Shown: positions 1 to 9,103 of the stretch, piece after piece
How positions within the stretch are numbered: position 1 is the first letter of the stretch
Layout: each line of letters starts with the position of its first letter
Origin: Mycobacterium colombiense CECT 3035
Lineage (GTDB): Bacteria > Actinomycetota > Actinomycetes > Mycobacteriales > Mycobacteriaceae
Length of the DNA stretch: 64,000 bases
Reading direction: 5' to 3'
Assembly (NCBI RefSeq): GCF_002105755.1
Contig: NZ_CP020821.1
Coordinates: 4,526,001-4,590,000, forward strand
Notes under the pieces: generated by a model
Told to the model about the DNA's origin: nothing
The model's input: the letters and a program-made list of their open reading frames with translations, nothing else
Databases searched by the model: none
Position numbers and translations under genes: made by a program

Positions 1-126
1 CGCCAGGACGGCCTCGTCCACCACCGCGCCGGGAACGAACCGGCGCATGTCACGGCGTTCGTAGATGACGCGATAGACGGCCCGCCGCTCTTGCGGACTG
101 AATGCCTCACCGGTCACGTCAGCCAT
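1..126 (-). CDS. bluB: 5,6-dimethylbenzimidazole synthase BluB, N-terminal part
   Basis: Only the first 42 codons lie in the window; the gene runs off the left edge. The reading frame begins at the ATG complementary to 124-126 and contains the stretch YERRDMRRFVPG, typical of the start of BluB flavin-dependent enzymes. BluB uses reduced FMN and oxygen to make 5,6-dimethylbenzimidazole, the lower ligand of cobalamin. The call rests on this short N-terminus plus its position beside the Rv0307c-Rv0308 homologues, where M. tuberculosis has Rv0306. Other nitroreductase-family members are possible but less likely. Confidence 0.75.
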   Translation of the reverse strand, partial: MADVTGEAFSPQERRAVYRVIYERRDMRRFVPGAVVDEAVLA

Positions 127-202
127 CGTAGGAAATCCGCGTTAGCGTGGAGCCTGGCCAGGCCTGAGCGCCTGGCGAACCCCAGGAAGGGAGTGGTTTT
201 CC

Positions 203-487
203 GTGAAGCCTTCCGATCTGCTCGATCAACTGGCCGCCGACCCCGCGGCCGGCCGCGGTTACGGCGAGCCCTACCAGACCCCGGACGGCACCACGATCAT
301 CGTGGTCACCAAACCGCTGGGGGTGTTCGCCATCCGCGACGGGAAGGCCTCCTGGACCCCGGCCGTGGACGGCGGCCGGATCGCGCTGATCGGGGTGATC
401 ACCGGCCTGCTGGCCGCGGTGATCGGCAGCCTGGCGGTGCTGCGGCAGCCGCCGTGGCCGCGCATTGTGATCAGGGACTATAGGTGA
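203..487 (+). CDS. Small GerW/YtfJ-like membrane protein
   Basis: A 94-residue protein. Residues about 18-40 (GYGEPYQTPDGTTIIVVTK) resemble the core of the GerW/YtfJ sporulation-protein family (G-EP-TPDGT-IIPV). A hydrophobic helix at about 58-80 (ALIGVITGLLAAVIGSLAVL) makes it a single-pass membrane protein with a short basic tail. A GGAAGG-like purine-rich run (aggaagggag, 183-192) precedes the ATG. The last 17 bases overlap the 3' end of the convergent gene at 471-953. No function can be assigned; the family link is by eye. Confidence 0.6.
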   Translation: MKPSDLLDQLAADPAAGRGYGEPYQTPDGTTIIVVTKPLGVFAIRDGKASWTPAVDGGRIALIGVITGLLAAVIGSLAVLRQPPWPRIVIRDYR

Positions 488-953
488 CCCCGACCGCGCG
501 GAACACGTAGTCCGGCGGCATGTCGAACGCCAGCGACCGCCGCGGCAGGCCGCTGAGCACATCGTCGGGAATGGCGACCTTGTAGTGCAGCGACAGTTCG
601 CCGCTGAATTTCTCATCCACCCGCGACACGTCGACGTCGACCTGCAGTCCGGTCGGCGAGATCTCCACCTGCGCCGCGCCGGTCTGCGGCGCGTTCCACC
701 GCACGTTGACGGTCGGGCCGGCCAGCCGGGGCAGCATCGACAGCGTCGCGAGCACCCGCTCCGAGGTGAAGACCAGCGAGCCGGTGTAGCTCGCCACGCT
801 GTGCGGCAGCCGCACACCGGGGATGGTGCCGCTGAATCGCCGGGTCACGGCGACGTAGTCGGCGAGGTACGTGATGCCCTCCGACTCGAGCTGCGCGTGC
901 AGCTCGTCGGGCAGCTTGCCGATGCCGAACAACCTACGGACGAAGACGGCCAT
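471..953 (-). CDS. Conserved hypothetical protein (Rv0307c-like)
   Basis: A 160-residue protein starting MAVFVRRLFGIGKLPDELHA. No signal peptide or membrane segment is evident; the C-terminal half alternates hydrophobic and polar residues as in a beta-rich domain (PTVNVRWNAP, AAQVEISPTG, LSLHYKVAIPDDVL). Its place between bluB and the PAP2 gene, on the minus strand, matches Rv0307c as I remember it. Function unknown. It is convergent with the small membrane protein at 203-487 and divergent from the PAP2 gene. Confidence 0.7.
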   Translation of the reverse strand: MAVFVRRLFGIGKLPDELHAQLESEGITYLADYVAVTRRFSGTIPGVRLPHSVASYTGSLVFTSERVLATLSMLPRLAGPTVNVRWNAPQTGAAQVEISPTGLQVDVDVSRVDEKFSGELSLHYKVAIPDDVLSGLPRRSLAFDMPPDYVFRAVGVTYSP

Positions 954-982
954 ATCGACAGTATGACCGCGCTTGTCGACGG

Positions 983-1702
983 GTGCAGCGGGTCGAGCGG
1001 CGACGCAGCTGGTATCGGTTGGTTATGACTCGCCCGAGGACGCCGGTGGCGGTGTGGATCGCGGTGGTGGCAGCCGTCGTGTACGCGGTGACGTGGGCGG
1101 GCTACTGCCGGCACTGGACCTGGATGTACCGGATGGACTGGTCGTTGCTGAACGCGGCCCGCGACGTTGCGCTCAAACATCCGCTGTGGCCGCGGTTTTG
1201 GGAAGCCGTGTCGTATGCGCTGGGTCCGGTCCCGATGTCGGTGCTGGGCATCGCGATGACGGTGTTGGCGCTGGTGGTGCGCAATCCGCGGGCCGCGCTG
1301 GTGCTGGTCCTGGCGTGCGGGCCGCTCAACGAATTCGTGACCGCCGGGGCCAAGGCCCTGGTCAACCGGCCCCGTCCGGCGACGATGCTGGTCGCCGCGC
1401 CGTCCACGTCGTTCCCGTCCGGGCATGCGCTGGAGGCCACGGCGGCCCTACTCGCGGTGTTGTGCTTTTTCTTCCCGATGATGAACCGGTTGATCCGCGG
1501 CGTGGCGGTCGCGGTGGTGGCGGCCGCGCTGCTGACGGTCGGCATCTCCCGGGTGGCGCTAAACGTGCACTATCCATCCGACGTACTGGCCGGCTGGTCG
1601 CTGGGTTACCTGTATTTCCTGTTGTGCCTCTGGGTTTTTCGGCCCCCGATCGGGCCGTCCGCCCGCCCGCGGCGTGAGTCCGAGAGCGCCACCGTGCCCT
1701 AA
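983..1702 (+). CDS. PAP2-family membrane phosphatase (Rv0308-like)
   Basis: An integral membrane phosphatase with the three PAP2 signature motifs: KALVNRPRP (phosphate binding), SFPSGHALEA (PSGH with the catalytic-site His), and SRVALNVHYPSDVLAGW (SRxxxxxHxxxD). It has several TM helices, the first at about residues 21-40. Such enzymes hydrolyse lipid phosphates such as phosphatidate or polyprenyl pyrophosphate at the membrane. The GTG at 983 gives 239 residues; an ATG at 1025 (MTRPRTPVAV) would remove 14 residues and is equally plausible because neither has a clear ribosome site. The substrate is not predictable. Confidence 0.85.
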   Translation: MQRVERRRSWYRLVMTRPRTPVAVWIAVVAAVVYAVTWAGYCRHWTWMYRMDWSLLNAARDVALKHPLWPRFWEAVSYALGPVPMSVLGIAMTVLALVVRNPRAALVLVLACGPLNEFVTAGAKALVNRPRPATMLVAAPSTSFPSGHALEATAALLAVLCFFFPMMNRLIRGVAVAVVAAALLTVGISRVALNVHYPSDVLAGWSLGYLYFLLCLWVFRPPIGPSARPRRESESATVP

Positions 1703-1801
1703 CGACGCTGTCCCGGTGCACATTTGGTCACGGCGCGGTGACCGAACCGGGGCTAAAGCTTTACTTGACCCTGACGATGTGCCCGTTTGACGATGGAGGG
1801 C

Positions 1802-2461
1802 ATGCACCGACTGCTCACTTCATGGTGCGCCGCGGCGGGCGTAATCTTCGCCTCGGTGGTGCTGGCGCCCATCAGTGCCGCCGCCGGCGCTCCCTGGTTC
1901 GCGAACGCGGTCGGCAATGCGACCCAGGTGGTTTCGGTGGTGAGCACCGGCGGTTCGAACGCGACCATGGAGATCTTCCAGCGCACCGGCACCGGTTGGC
2001 AGTCATTGCGGTCCAACATCCCCACCCACGTCGGTTCGGCGGGCATGGCGCCGCAGGCCAAGAGCGGCGTTCCGGCCACCCCGATGGGGGTGTACAGCCT
2101 GGACTCCGCGTTCGGCACGGCGCCGAATCCCGGTACCGGACTGCCCTACACCCAGGTGTCCGGGCCCAACTATTGGTGGAGCGGCGACGACCACAGCCCC
2201 ACCTTCAACTCGATGCAGGTCTGCCAGAAGGCGCAGTGCCCGTTCAACACCGGCGACAGCGAGAACCTGCAGATCCCGCAGTACAAGCACGCGGTCGTGA
2301 TGGGCGTCAACAAGAACAAGACGCCGGGTGGGGGAGCCGCGTTCTTCTTCCACACCACCGACGGGAAGCCCACCGAGGGCTGCGTGGCGGTCGACGACGC
2401 TCAGCTGGTGTCGATCATGAAATGGCTGCGGCCCGGCGCGGTCATCGCCATCACCAAGTAG
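1802..2461 (+). CDS. Secreted L,D-transpeptidase-like (YkuD-fold) protein (Rv0309-like)
   Basis: The ATG at 1802 gives a clean signal peptide (MHRLLTSWCAAAGVIFASVV, then APISAAAGA). The mature part holds a YkuD-like domain: FHTTDGKPTEGCVAVDD near residues 179-195 fits the His...Gly-Cys active-site pattern of L,D-transpeptidases, and GVYSLDSAFG upstream fits the fold. The usual SxGC is TEGC here. The probable role is peptidoglycan or cell-envelope remodelling. A TTG at 1787 would extend it by five codons. It matches Rv0309 by order and sequence character. Confidence 0.75.
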   Translation: MHRLLTSWCAAAGVIFASVVLAPISAAAGAPWFANAVGNATQVVSVVSTGGSNATMEIFQRTGTGWQSLRSNIPTHVGSAGMAPQAKSGVPATPMGVYSLDSAFGTAPNPGTGLPYTQVSGPNYWWSGDDHSPTFNSMQVCQKAQCPFNTGDSENLQIPQYKHAVVMGVNKNKTPGGGAAFFFHTTDGKPTEGCVAVDDAQLVSIMKWLRPGAVIAITK

Positions 2462-2465
2462 CGCC

Positions 2466-2942
2466 TCAGTCGGTGGCGATCGCCCGTCCGGGCTTGAGCG
2501 TGAAGTTCAGCCCCTCCAAAGACATTGTGGCGTCGTAGGTTCGGTCGTAGCCGGTGCCGCTGATCTTCCAGCCGGCGTCGGTCCGCCGGTAGGTGTCGCG
2601 GTAGAACGCCGCGCCGATCAGCATGAAGTTGAAGTCGGCGACCATCACCCGGTCCTGCAGATACCAACTGCCCGTGGCGGTGTCGCCGTCGACGGTGATG
2701 TCCGGATGCGTCACCCGGTGTTCGGTGATGACGTTCGCGGGCAGCGAGGTCCGCATGTACTCCACCAGGTCGGCCCGGTTGGTGAAGTGCAGCTCGTTGC
2801 CGATGGACGGCCCGTAGTCGGCCTTGATGTCCTCGGCCAGGGTGTCGGTGAAGTCGTCCCAATGCTTGGTGTCCAGCGCGCGCAGATACCGGTATTTGAC
2901 TTGCTTGATCGCTTCGATATCGGCGAGATCGTCGAGGGTCAT
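2466..2942 (-). CDS. SnoaL/NTF2-like protein (Rv0310c-like)
   Basis: About 158 residues starting MTLDDLADIEAIKQVKYRYL. The N-terminal helix (IEAIKQVKYRYLRALDTKHWDDF) followed by a beta-rich body (VITEHRVTHPDITVDGDTATGSWYLQDRV, FYRDTYRRTDAGWKISGTGYDR) is the SnoaL-like polyketide cyclase/NTF2 cone fold. Such proteins are small cyclases, isomerases or ligand binders; no catalytic assignment is possible. A longer version from 2960 adds six residues (MCCNDL) that look non-native. It stops 5 bases after the convergent 1802-2461 gene. Confidence 0.75.
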   Translation of the reverse strand: MTLDDLADIEAIKQVKYRYLRALDTKHWDDFTDTLAEDIKADYGPSIGNELHFTNRADLVEYMRTSLPANVITEHRVTHPDITVDGDTATGSWYLQDRVMVADFNFMLIGAAFYRDTYRRTDAGWKISGTGYDRTYDATMSLEGLNFTLKPGRAIATD

Positions 2943-3047
2943 CAGGTCATTGCAGCACACGCAGGTGCGCCGTCTGCGCTCGCATCGAAGTGCCGGTCGC
3001 CGAGACTCAAACGACAGTGATGCTGTGCGGCGGGTCGGGTGCGCGGT

Positions 3048-3692
3048 TCACGCGTTGCGGTGCCCCCGGCCCTCGGAGAGGTAGCTGGTGACCATGTCGA
3101 CGAGGGCACGTCGTTCCAGGCTCCAATCGATGGCGGCGCCCGTCAGCATCTGCGCGAGCACCACACCGCGCAGTGTGGCCCAAATGACCTCGGCCACACC
3201 CGCATACGCGGGGTCGGTGGTGATCAGTCGCCCCAGCTGGCCGACCGCCGAGTTCATGTCGAGCAGGTGGCGCCGCGAGGAGGGGTCCGGGCCGCCACGC
3301 GTCTCGCGCAGGATTTCGAACGCGGCCATCGATGTCGGGCTGCTGTAGCAGCTCCAGGCGGTGTCCACGACGACCTCGATGCGCTCGCGCAGCGGCAGCT
3401 CGCTGACGTCGGCCGACGACAGGCTGTCCACCAGCCGCGCCACCCCGTCGTCTACCACCGCCATCAGCAGGCCGTTGCGATCGCCGAAGTGGTACTGGAT
3501 GACCCCCCAGGTCACGCCGGCGCGTTCGGCCACGTGCTTGGCGGTGGCGGCGGAGAACCCCTCCTCCACGATGCAGCGGACCGTCTCGTCGATGATTTTC
3601 GCCCGGGTGTCATCGCCGCGCTTGCGTGGCGCGGTGGTTCGCCGGGTGGGGCCAACCGGGCGATCGGGAGTGTGGCCAGCGACGATGGACAT
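3048..3692 (-). CDS. TetR-family transcriptional regulator
   Basis: About 214 residues from the ATG at 3692. The N-terminal helix-turn-helix domain is clear at about residues 23-70 (TRAKIIDETVRCIVEEGFSA, then HVAERAGVTWGVIQYHFGDR), followed by an all-helical ligand-binding domain (LRETRGGPDPSSRRHL). The open frame extends upstream to 3851, but that part is basic low-complexity antisense to the next gene, so the later ATG is chosen. The gene is divergent from the Rv0311-like gene with only 38 bases between them, so it likely controls that gene and itself. Confidence 0.85.
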   Translation of the reverse strand: MSIVAGHTPDRPVGPTRRTTAPRKRGDDTRAKIIDETVRCIVEEGFSAATAKHVAERAGVTWGVIQYHFGDRNGLLMAVVDDGVARLVDSLSSADVSELPLRERIEVVVDTAWSCYSSPTSMAAFEILRETRGGPDPSSRRHLLDMNSAVGQLGRLITTDPAYAGVAEVIWATLRGVVLAQMLTGAAIDWSLERRALVDMVTSYLSEGRGHRNA

Positions 3693-3696
3693 TGTT

Positions 3697-3713
3697 GACT
3701 TTATAACATAGTC
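3697..3713. promoter_or_regulatory. Putative TetR operator in divergent intergenic region
   Basis: An imperfect inverted repeat (gactttataacatagtc, 6 of 8 pairs matching, GACT/AGTC outer arms) lies in the 38-base AT-rich gap between the TetR gene and the 3731 gene. Its position is where a TetR dimer would block both promoters. The assignment is inferred from symmetry and location. Confidence 0.4.
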
Positions 3714-3730
3714 GAGTCTATTTTTGGGGC

Positions 3731-4960
3731 GTGAGCAGCCCCTCGCGATACGCGCAATTGTCCCGCGACGAACTCGTCGTCCTGGTTCCCGAACTGCTGC
3801 TGATCGGGCAGCTGATCGACCGATCCGGGATGGCTTGGTGCATCTCCTCATTCGGCCGCGATGAGATGGTGCAGATCGCCATCGAGGAGTGGGCGGGCTC
3901 CAGCCCGATCTACACCCGGCGCATGCAGAAGGCGCTGAATTACGAAGGCAACGACGTGCCGACGATCTTCAAGGGCCTGCAGCTCGACATCGGCGCGCCA
4001 CCACAATTCATGGATTTCCGATACACCGTGCACGACCGCTGGCATGGCGAATTTCAGCTCGACCACTGCGGTGCCCTGCTCGACGTCGAGCCGATGGGCG
4101 AGCAGTACGTGTTCGGCATGTGCCACACCATCGAAGACCCGACCTTCGACGCCACAGCGATCGCGACCAACCCGCGCGCCCAGGTGCGCCCGATTCATCG
4201 CCCGCCGCGGACGCCCGCGGACCGGCATCCGCATTGCGCCTGGACCGTCATCATCGACGAGTCCTACCCCGAGGCGCAGAGCATCCCGGCCCTGGACATC
4301 GTGGGTCGAACCCGCGCTGCGACTTGGGAACTCGACCCCATCGACCCCTCCGACGAGGGACAGGCGGATTACTCCGGCCCGTTGCTGTCCGATTTCGACT
4401 TCGCCGCCTTCTCGCATTCTGCGCTGGTCCGGATGGCCGACGAGGTGTGCCTGCAGATGCACCTGCTGTACCTGTCGTTCGTGATCGCGGTGCGGGCGCG
4501 CGCCGCCAACGACGATGAGGCCGTCTCGGTGTGCACCAAAGGTCTGACCGGCATCGCGGGAGTGGCCGCCGAGCGCATTCACCGCGCATTGAAACTTCCG
4601 GGCGGTGCCGAAGGCGTGTTGCGCGTCCTCGAGCTGCACCCGCTGCTCAACCCGGCGGGCTACGTTGTGGCCGAGACGGAATCGAACCGGCTGCACGTCC
4701 ACCCGTCGCCGGCCCACGACGACGAATCCTGGATCTCGCTGTGTTCGCCGGGATCCGTGCAGCCGCTCCAGGCCATCGCCACCGCGGTGGAACCGCGGAT
4801 CGAGGTTCGAGTTAGCGGCACGGCGGCCGACTGGACGGCCGAACTGGTCGAAACCGACACTCCGAGCGAGGAACTGCCAGAGGTTTCGGTGGTCAGAGTC
4901 AGTGGGGGATCGACGTTTCAATTCGAGCCCAGGCGTTCGCTGCCGCTGACGGTGTTGTAA
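3731..4960 (+). CDS. Conserved hypothetical protein (Rv0311-like)
   Basis: A 409-residue soluble protein from a GTG start. No signal peptide or TM helix. The middle carries a conserved-looking Cys/His-rich stretch (FQLDHCGALLDVEP, YVFGMCHTIEDPTFD, HRPPRTPADRHPHCAWTVIIDE at about 108-180) that could bind a metal or cofactor; the N-terminus is helical. Length and content match Rv0311 as I remember it. Function is unknown. It faces a TetR gene across a 38-base divergent promoter and precedes the Hsp70-like gene. Confidence 0.75.
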   Translation: MSSPSRYAQLSRDELVVLVPELLLIGQLIDRSGMAWCISSFGRDEMVQIAIEEWAGSSPIYTRRMQKALNYEGNDVPTIFKGLQLDIGAPPQFMDFRYTVHDRWHGEFQLDHCGALLDVEPMGEQYVFGMCHTIEDPTFDATAIATNPRAQVRPIHRPPRTPADRHPHCAWTVIIDESYPEAQSIPALDIVGRTRAATWELDPIDPSDEGQADYSGPLLSDFDFAAFSHSALVRMADEVCLQMHLLYLSFVIAVRARAANDDEAVSVCTKGLTGIAGVAAERIHRALKLPGGAEGVLRVLELHPLLNPAGYVVAETESNRLHVHPSPAHDDESWISLCSPGSVQPLQAIATAVEPRIEVRVSGTAADWTAELVETDTPSEELPEVSVVRVSGGSTFQFEPRRSLPLTVL

Positions 4961-5114
4961 CACAAGGGTTTTTGTCAAGGGGTTTTCGGTACCGCTTCGG
5001 TGACGCAACCGCATCGAGCGGATACCAATGGCATTGCGAAGCATCGGCTTTCCGCGTGTCCGCGGCTATCGTTAACGCTGGCCACCGACCCCTATGGACG
5101 AAGGTTTTCGCTCT

Positions 5115-7070
5115 ATGTACGACCCACTCGGGTTGTCGATCGGGACCACGAACCTGGTCGCTGCGCGTAATGGAAGCCCACCGGTTAGCCGCCGGTCCGT
5201 GCTTACCCTTTATCCGCACTGTGCACCGAAAATCGGTGCACCCGAAGAGAACCCGTACCTAGCCGAACCCGGCGTACCGATGAAGGGCTTTATCGAGCGC
5301 ATCGGTGATTCCGTCGCGCTGGTGTCACCCGACGGTTCCGCGCACGATCCGGAACTGCTGACGGTGGAGGCGCTGGACGCGATGGTGCTTGCCGCGGGCG
5401 CGGATGCGGCGTGCTCGGAGATTTCCATCGCCGTGCCGGCGCACTGGAAACCCGCGACGGTGCAGGCGTTGCGGGACGCGCTGCGAACGCATCTGGGCTT
5501 CGTGCGCAGCGGTATGGCACCGCGGCTGGTCTCGGACGCGATCGCGTCGCTGACCGCGGTGAAGGCAGAACTCGGTCTGCCCGACGAGGGCGTGGTGGGG
5601 TTGCTCGACTTCGGCGGCAGCGGCGCGTCGGCCACCTTGGTCAACGTCGCGGGCGACTTCGAACTCGTCAGCGCCACATTGCGTTACGCGGCGCTGTCCG
5701 GCGACGAGATCGACCAGGAGTTGCAGCTGCGCGCCTTCGAGGAGCTGGGCCACGGCAGCGGCCTCGACCCGGCCAGCACCGCCGGCGTCGGACAGCTCGT
5801 CGAACTCAAGGAGCAATGCCGTGCGGGCAAGGAGCGGCTTTCGACCGAGATGGCCACCGAGATCACCGCGGTGCTGGGCGGGCGCAGCTGCAGCCTGACG
5901 TTGACGCAGGACGACCTCGAAGAGCTGATCCAGGACCGGCTGACCGGCTTCATCTACGCCTTCGACGACATGCTGGTGCGTTACCGCAAGAGCTGGTCGG
6001 ACCTCGCGGCGGTGGTCACGGTGGGTGGGGGCGCGCGCATTCCGCTTGTCACCGAACGGCTTTCGATGCACGGTCGCACGCCGATCCTGACGCCGTCGCA
6101 ACCGGCCCTGGCCGCGGCCAGCGGGGCGCTGATCCTGGCGTCGCGCGGCGGCGAGCTGGACCTGCGCACGCGGACGTCGATCGGGCTGCTCGCGTCGGCC
6201 GACGCGAGTGGTGACGTCGTCGACCTGGGGGCCGGCGACGTGCTGGTGATCGACGACGAGGCGCTGACCGATCGCGAATTGGCTTGGTCGCAGACCGAAT
6301 ACCCTGGCGACCTGCGGATGCGGTTCGGTGGTGAGACCTACGACGAGGACGGTCCGGCCGGTTGGTCGATGCGGCTCAATGTCATCCAACCGCCGCCGGA
6401 ACGCCGGCCCTGGCTGCGTCTGCGGTTCTCCCAATTGATCATCGGCATGTCGGCCGTGGTCGCGATGACGGCGATCGGCGGGGTGGCCTACACGCTGACC
6501 GGGATCGAAAACCGGCCGGCACCGCCGCCGCCCTCCGTCGCCCCGCTGCCCGCGCCGCCGGCCAACTCGGTGGCGCCGCATCCGGTGGCACCGCCTCCGC
6601 CCACCGCGGTACCGGCGCCGCCACCGCCGCCCAGCGCGCAACCCGTTCCCAGCCCGGCGCCGCCGCCACCGCCGTCGCCGCCGCCGCCACCACCGCCGCC
6701 ACCACCGGTGGTGGTCACCACCGCACCGCCGGCACCCGTCTACACGCCTCGGCACACGGCGCCGCCGACCACCGCGCCGCCGCAACCGACGATCACCACG
6801 ACGGTTCCGCCGCCGCCGATGGAAACCACCACGCCACCGCCGCCACCACCGCCGCCGACCACCACCAGCACGACGGTGCCGATGACGACGGAGTGGATCC
6901 ACGTTCCGCTGCTGCCGATACCGATCCCGGTGCCGGTCCCCCAGCAGCAGGCCCCATCGACACCGCAATACCCGCAATACCAGCCGTATCCGGGGAATCA
7001 GTATCCGGGGGGCCAGTATTCGCAGTACCCGGGGAGCTCGCAGAATCCGTTCCTCGGGCCGGGGTATTAG
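5115..7070 (+). CDS. Hsp70-like membrane protein with proline-rich tail (Rv0312-like)
   Basis: A 651-residue protein from the ATG at 5115 (MYDPLGLSIGTTNLVAARNG); an ATG at 5094 adds seven residues. Residues 1-350 form an Hsp70/actin-type nucleotide-binding domain: phosphate-1-like LGLSIGTTN, phosphate-2-like LLDFGGSGASATL, and adenosine-like VTVGGGARIPLVTERL. The Asp usual in phosphate-1 (IDLGTT in DnaK) is Ser here. A TM helix follows at about 440-462 (IIGMSAVVAMTAIGGVAYTL) and then about 190 residues rich in Pro and Thr, ending in a Gln/Tyr/Pro/Gly segment. Positive residues before the helix place the ATPase-like domain in the cytoplasm and the tail outside. No Hsp70 substrate-binding domain is present. 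Role unknown. Confidence 0.85.
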   Translation: MYDPLGLSIGTTNLVAARNGSPPVSRRSVLTLYPHCAPKIGAPEENPYLAEPGVPMKGFIERIGDSVALVSPDGSAHDPELLTVEALDAMVLAAGADAACSEISIAVPAHWKPATVQALRDALRTHLGFVRSGMAPRLVSDAIASLTAVKAELGLPDEGVVGLLDFGGSGASATLVNVAGDFELVSATLRYAALSGDEIDQELQLRAFEELGHGSGLDPASTAGVGQLVELKEQCRAGKERLSTEMATEITAVLGGRSCSLTLTQDDLEELIQDRLTGFIYAFDDMLVRYRKSWSDLAAVVTVGGGARIPLVTERLSMHGRTPILTPSQPALAAASGALILASRGGELDLRTRTSIGLLASADASGDVVDLGAGDVLVIDDEALTDRELAWSQTEYPGDLRMRFGGETYDEDGPAGWSMRLNVIQPPPERRPWLRLRFSQLIIGMSAVVAMTAIGGVAYTLTGIENRPAPPPPSVAPLPAPPANSVAPHPVAPPPPTAVPAPPPPPSAQPVPSPAPPPPPSPPPPPPPPPPVVVTTAPPAPVYTPRHTAPPTTAPPQPTITTTVPPPPMETTTPPPPPPPPTTTSTTVPMTTEWIHVPLLPIPIPVPVPQQQAPSTPQYPQYQPYPGNQYPGGQYSQYPGSSQNPFLGPGY

Positions 7071-7201
7071 CGTCGTTCCTGCGTACGGACACCTCCTGCG
7101 CGGCCAGCCACACACGCGTAACGTTTAGGTCACCAAGTTCAGACGGGTTCATCCCGTCATGCCCTCGCGAAGGGCGTTGAAAAAGACCTTGGAGGCGTTA
7201 C

Positions 7202-8609
7202 GTGGACATCGTGCTTGGGGTGTCGATGGCTCCCAGGACAGTCCGCCTGGTAGCCATCGAAGGCCAAAATGCTGACGGCGTGACCGTTGAACAAGAAGAG
7301 TTCGCGGTTGGGACCGCAGGGAATTCGGTCGATCAGGTGATCGACGCGATCATCGGCAGCCGTGAAGGCGTGTCGGAGGGCGGTCACCGGTTGACCTCGA
7401 CCGGGGTCACCTGGAGCGACCCGACCGGCGTGGGGGCGCTTCGGGAGGCGATCGAAACCCACGAGCTGGACGGCGTGATGTTGGTCGCACCGTTGCTCGC
7501 GGCGGCCGCGCTGGCACAGACCGTTGGCTACGCCCTGGGTTACGAGCGCCTCGCGATGCTGTTCGTGGAGCCGTCGAACGCGACGCTGGCCGTGGTCGAC
7601 GTCGCCGACGGCTCGATCGTCGACCTGCACCGGCGCCAGACCGGCGACGGTCGTGGGGGAGGCCTGGCGGCGGAACTGGCGACGATGGTCTCCGGTCTGG
7701 ACGCCCGCGGCTCGCGGGCCGACGGTGTGTTTTTGATCGGCTGCGGAACCGACATCGTGGCGCTGAAGTCCACGCTCGAGGCGGCGACCTCACTTCCGGT
7801 CACCGGCCCGGAGGAGCCGGACATGGCGCTGGCCCGCGGAGCGGCGCTGGCTTCGGCGAACGCGCCGCTGTTCGCGTCGTCGACGGCGGCCCTGGCCTAC
7901 GCGCTGGACCCGGGCACCGGGGAGCTGAGCCCGCCCGCGATCACCCCGACCTACCTGCACGCCTGGGACGACGCCGACTTCGCCACCGGCGCCCGGGCGT
8001 ACAGCGCCGTGCCGGACGAGGACGAGAGGCCCCCGCGCCGGCCCTGGTCCATGCTGCTGGCCGGTAGCGCCCTGGCCGCCATCGTCGCCGCGATAGGCGG
8101 GGTGGTGCTGGTGACGTTGACGTCGGATCGCCCGGGGCCCGACGTGCGGCACAATTCGGGCGTCGGCGTCGCCACCCCGGGAATCCAGCTGCCGGCCCCG
8201 CCGCCGAGCAACCCGCCGCAGGCGCAGCCGCCGGCTCCGAGCCCGCGCCGCCGCCCGCACCCGCACCGAGCCCGTCGGAGGTGGCCGCACCGGCCCCCGC
8301 GCCGTCACCGGTGCAGCAGCCCGCTCCGCAGACCCAGGTCACCCAACCGCCGGCGGCCCCGGTGTATCGCGCCCCGGCCCGGCAGGCGCCGCAGTACGTG
8401 CCGCCGCCCGTCCGGCAGGCGCCCCCACCGGTCCAGGAGGCGGCGCCCCGCCGGCCGCGGCACCCGCACCCCCGCCGGCCGCGCCGGCGCCCGCACCCCC
8501 ACCGGCCGCGCCGCAGCTGCCCCGGCAGCCACCGGTGACGATGTACCTGCACTTCCCGTTCGTCACGGTGCCGATTCCGATCAACCCGCCACCGCCGCCC
8601 GGCCAGTAA
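7202..8609 (+). CDS. Degenerate actin/Hsp70-fold membrane protein, paralogue 0 (frameshifted tail)
   Basis: This is a member of the five-copy paralogous family in this window (possibly the family catalogued as DUF7159). From the GTG at 7202, with TTGGAGG just upstream, it reads MDIVLGVSMAPRTVRLVAIEG, then a region with an Hsp70-like adenosine motif (GVFLIGCGTDIVALKSTLEA, MALARGAALASANAPLF), a TM helix at about 282-305 and a proline-rich tail. The tail frame shifts twice by one missing base, near 8237 (a CC run) and 8446-8449 (CCCC). Restoring both bases gives a continuous Pro/Ala tail ending VTVPIPINPPPPPGQ at 8609. As assembled, the first frame would run to 8878 through Arg-rich junk and over the next gene. 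Confidence 0.75.
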
Positions 8610-8675
8610 GCACGTGGCACACGCTGCCGACTGAGCGCACACTGGCGGATACGGCACGAGCGCCAAGGAGGACAC

Positions 8676-9089
8676 GTGGGCGAGCACAGTGGATTCGGAT
8701 TCGATCCCGACGAATTCGACCGGATGATCCGGGAGGGCAGCGAAGGGCTGCGCGACGTGTTCGAGCGGGTCAGCAAGTTCGTGGCCGCCCCCGGTGGCCG
8801 GACGGGCTGGTCCGCACTTTTCGAAGACCTGTCGCGGCGTCCGCGCAGTGCTCCGGAAACCGCCGGCGAAGCCGGTGAGGGGGTGTGGGCCATCTACACG
8901 GTGGAGGCCAACGGTGGTGCCCGCGTCGAACAGGTCTATGCGACCGAACTCGACGCCCTGCGGGCGAACAAGGACAACGTCGATCCCAAACGCAAGGTGC
9001 GCTTCCTGCCCTATGGCATCGCGGTCGGCGTCCTCGACGACGACGCCGAAGAGGTCCTCGACGACGGCGACATCGAAGGGCTTGCGTAG
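8676..9089 (+). CDS. Conserved hypothetical protein (Rv0313-like)
   Basis: A 137-residue acidic soluble protein from a GTG preceded by an ideal ribosome site (aaggagg at 8664-8670). It starts MGEHSGFGFDPDEFDRMIREG and has a helical N-half and a C-half with YTVEANGGARVEQVYATELDALRANKDN, a pattern suggesting a compact alpha/beta domain. The last 15 residues are mostly Asp/Glu. No function is known. It directly follows the degenerate Hsp70-type paralogue and may be co-transcribed with it; in H37Rv the Rv0312-Rv0313 pair is adjacent, so paralogue 0 seems to be inserted between them. Confidence 0.75.
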   Translation: MGEHSGFGFDPDEFDRMIREGSEGLRDVFERVSKFVAAPGGRTGWSALFEDLSRRPRSAPETAGEAGEGVWAIYTVEANGGARVEQVYATELDALRANKDNVDPKRKVRFLPYGIAVGVLDDDAEEVLDDGDIEGLA

Positions 9090-9103
9090 CAGCCGTTTTC
9101 GGC

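Noticed and set aside
6520..6900. Pro-codon tract as tandem DNA repeat or CRISPR-like array
   Set aside because: It is a CCG-rich low-complexity coding region with no conserved spacer-repeat unit. No CRISPR array was seen in the window.
5325..7115. Long antisense open frame on the minus strand over the Rv0312-like gene (596 codons)
   Set aside because: It is rich in Arg/Gly/Trp from the complement of Pro/Thr codons, has no domain and is fully antisense to a clear gene.
8610..8878. Continuation of paralogue 0 in the first frame
   Set aside because: It overlaps the next gene, which has a perfect ribosome site, and its residues are Arg-rich out-of-frame sequence.
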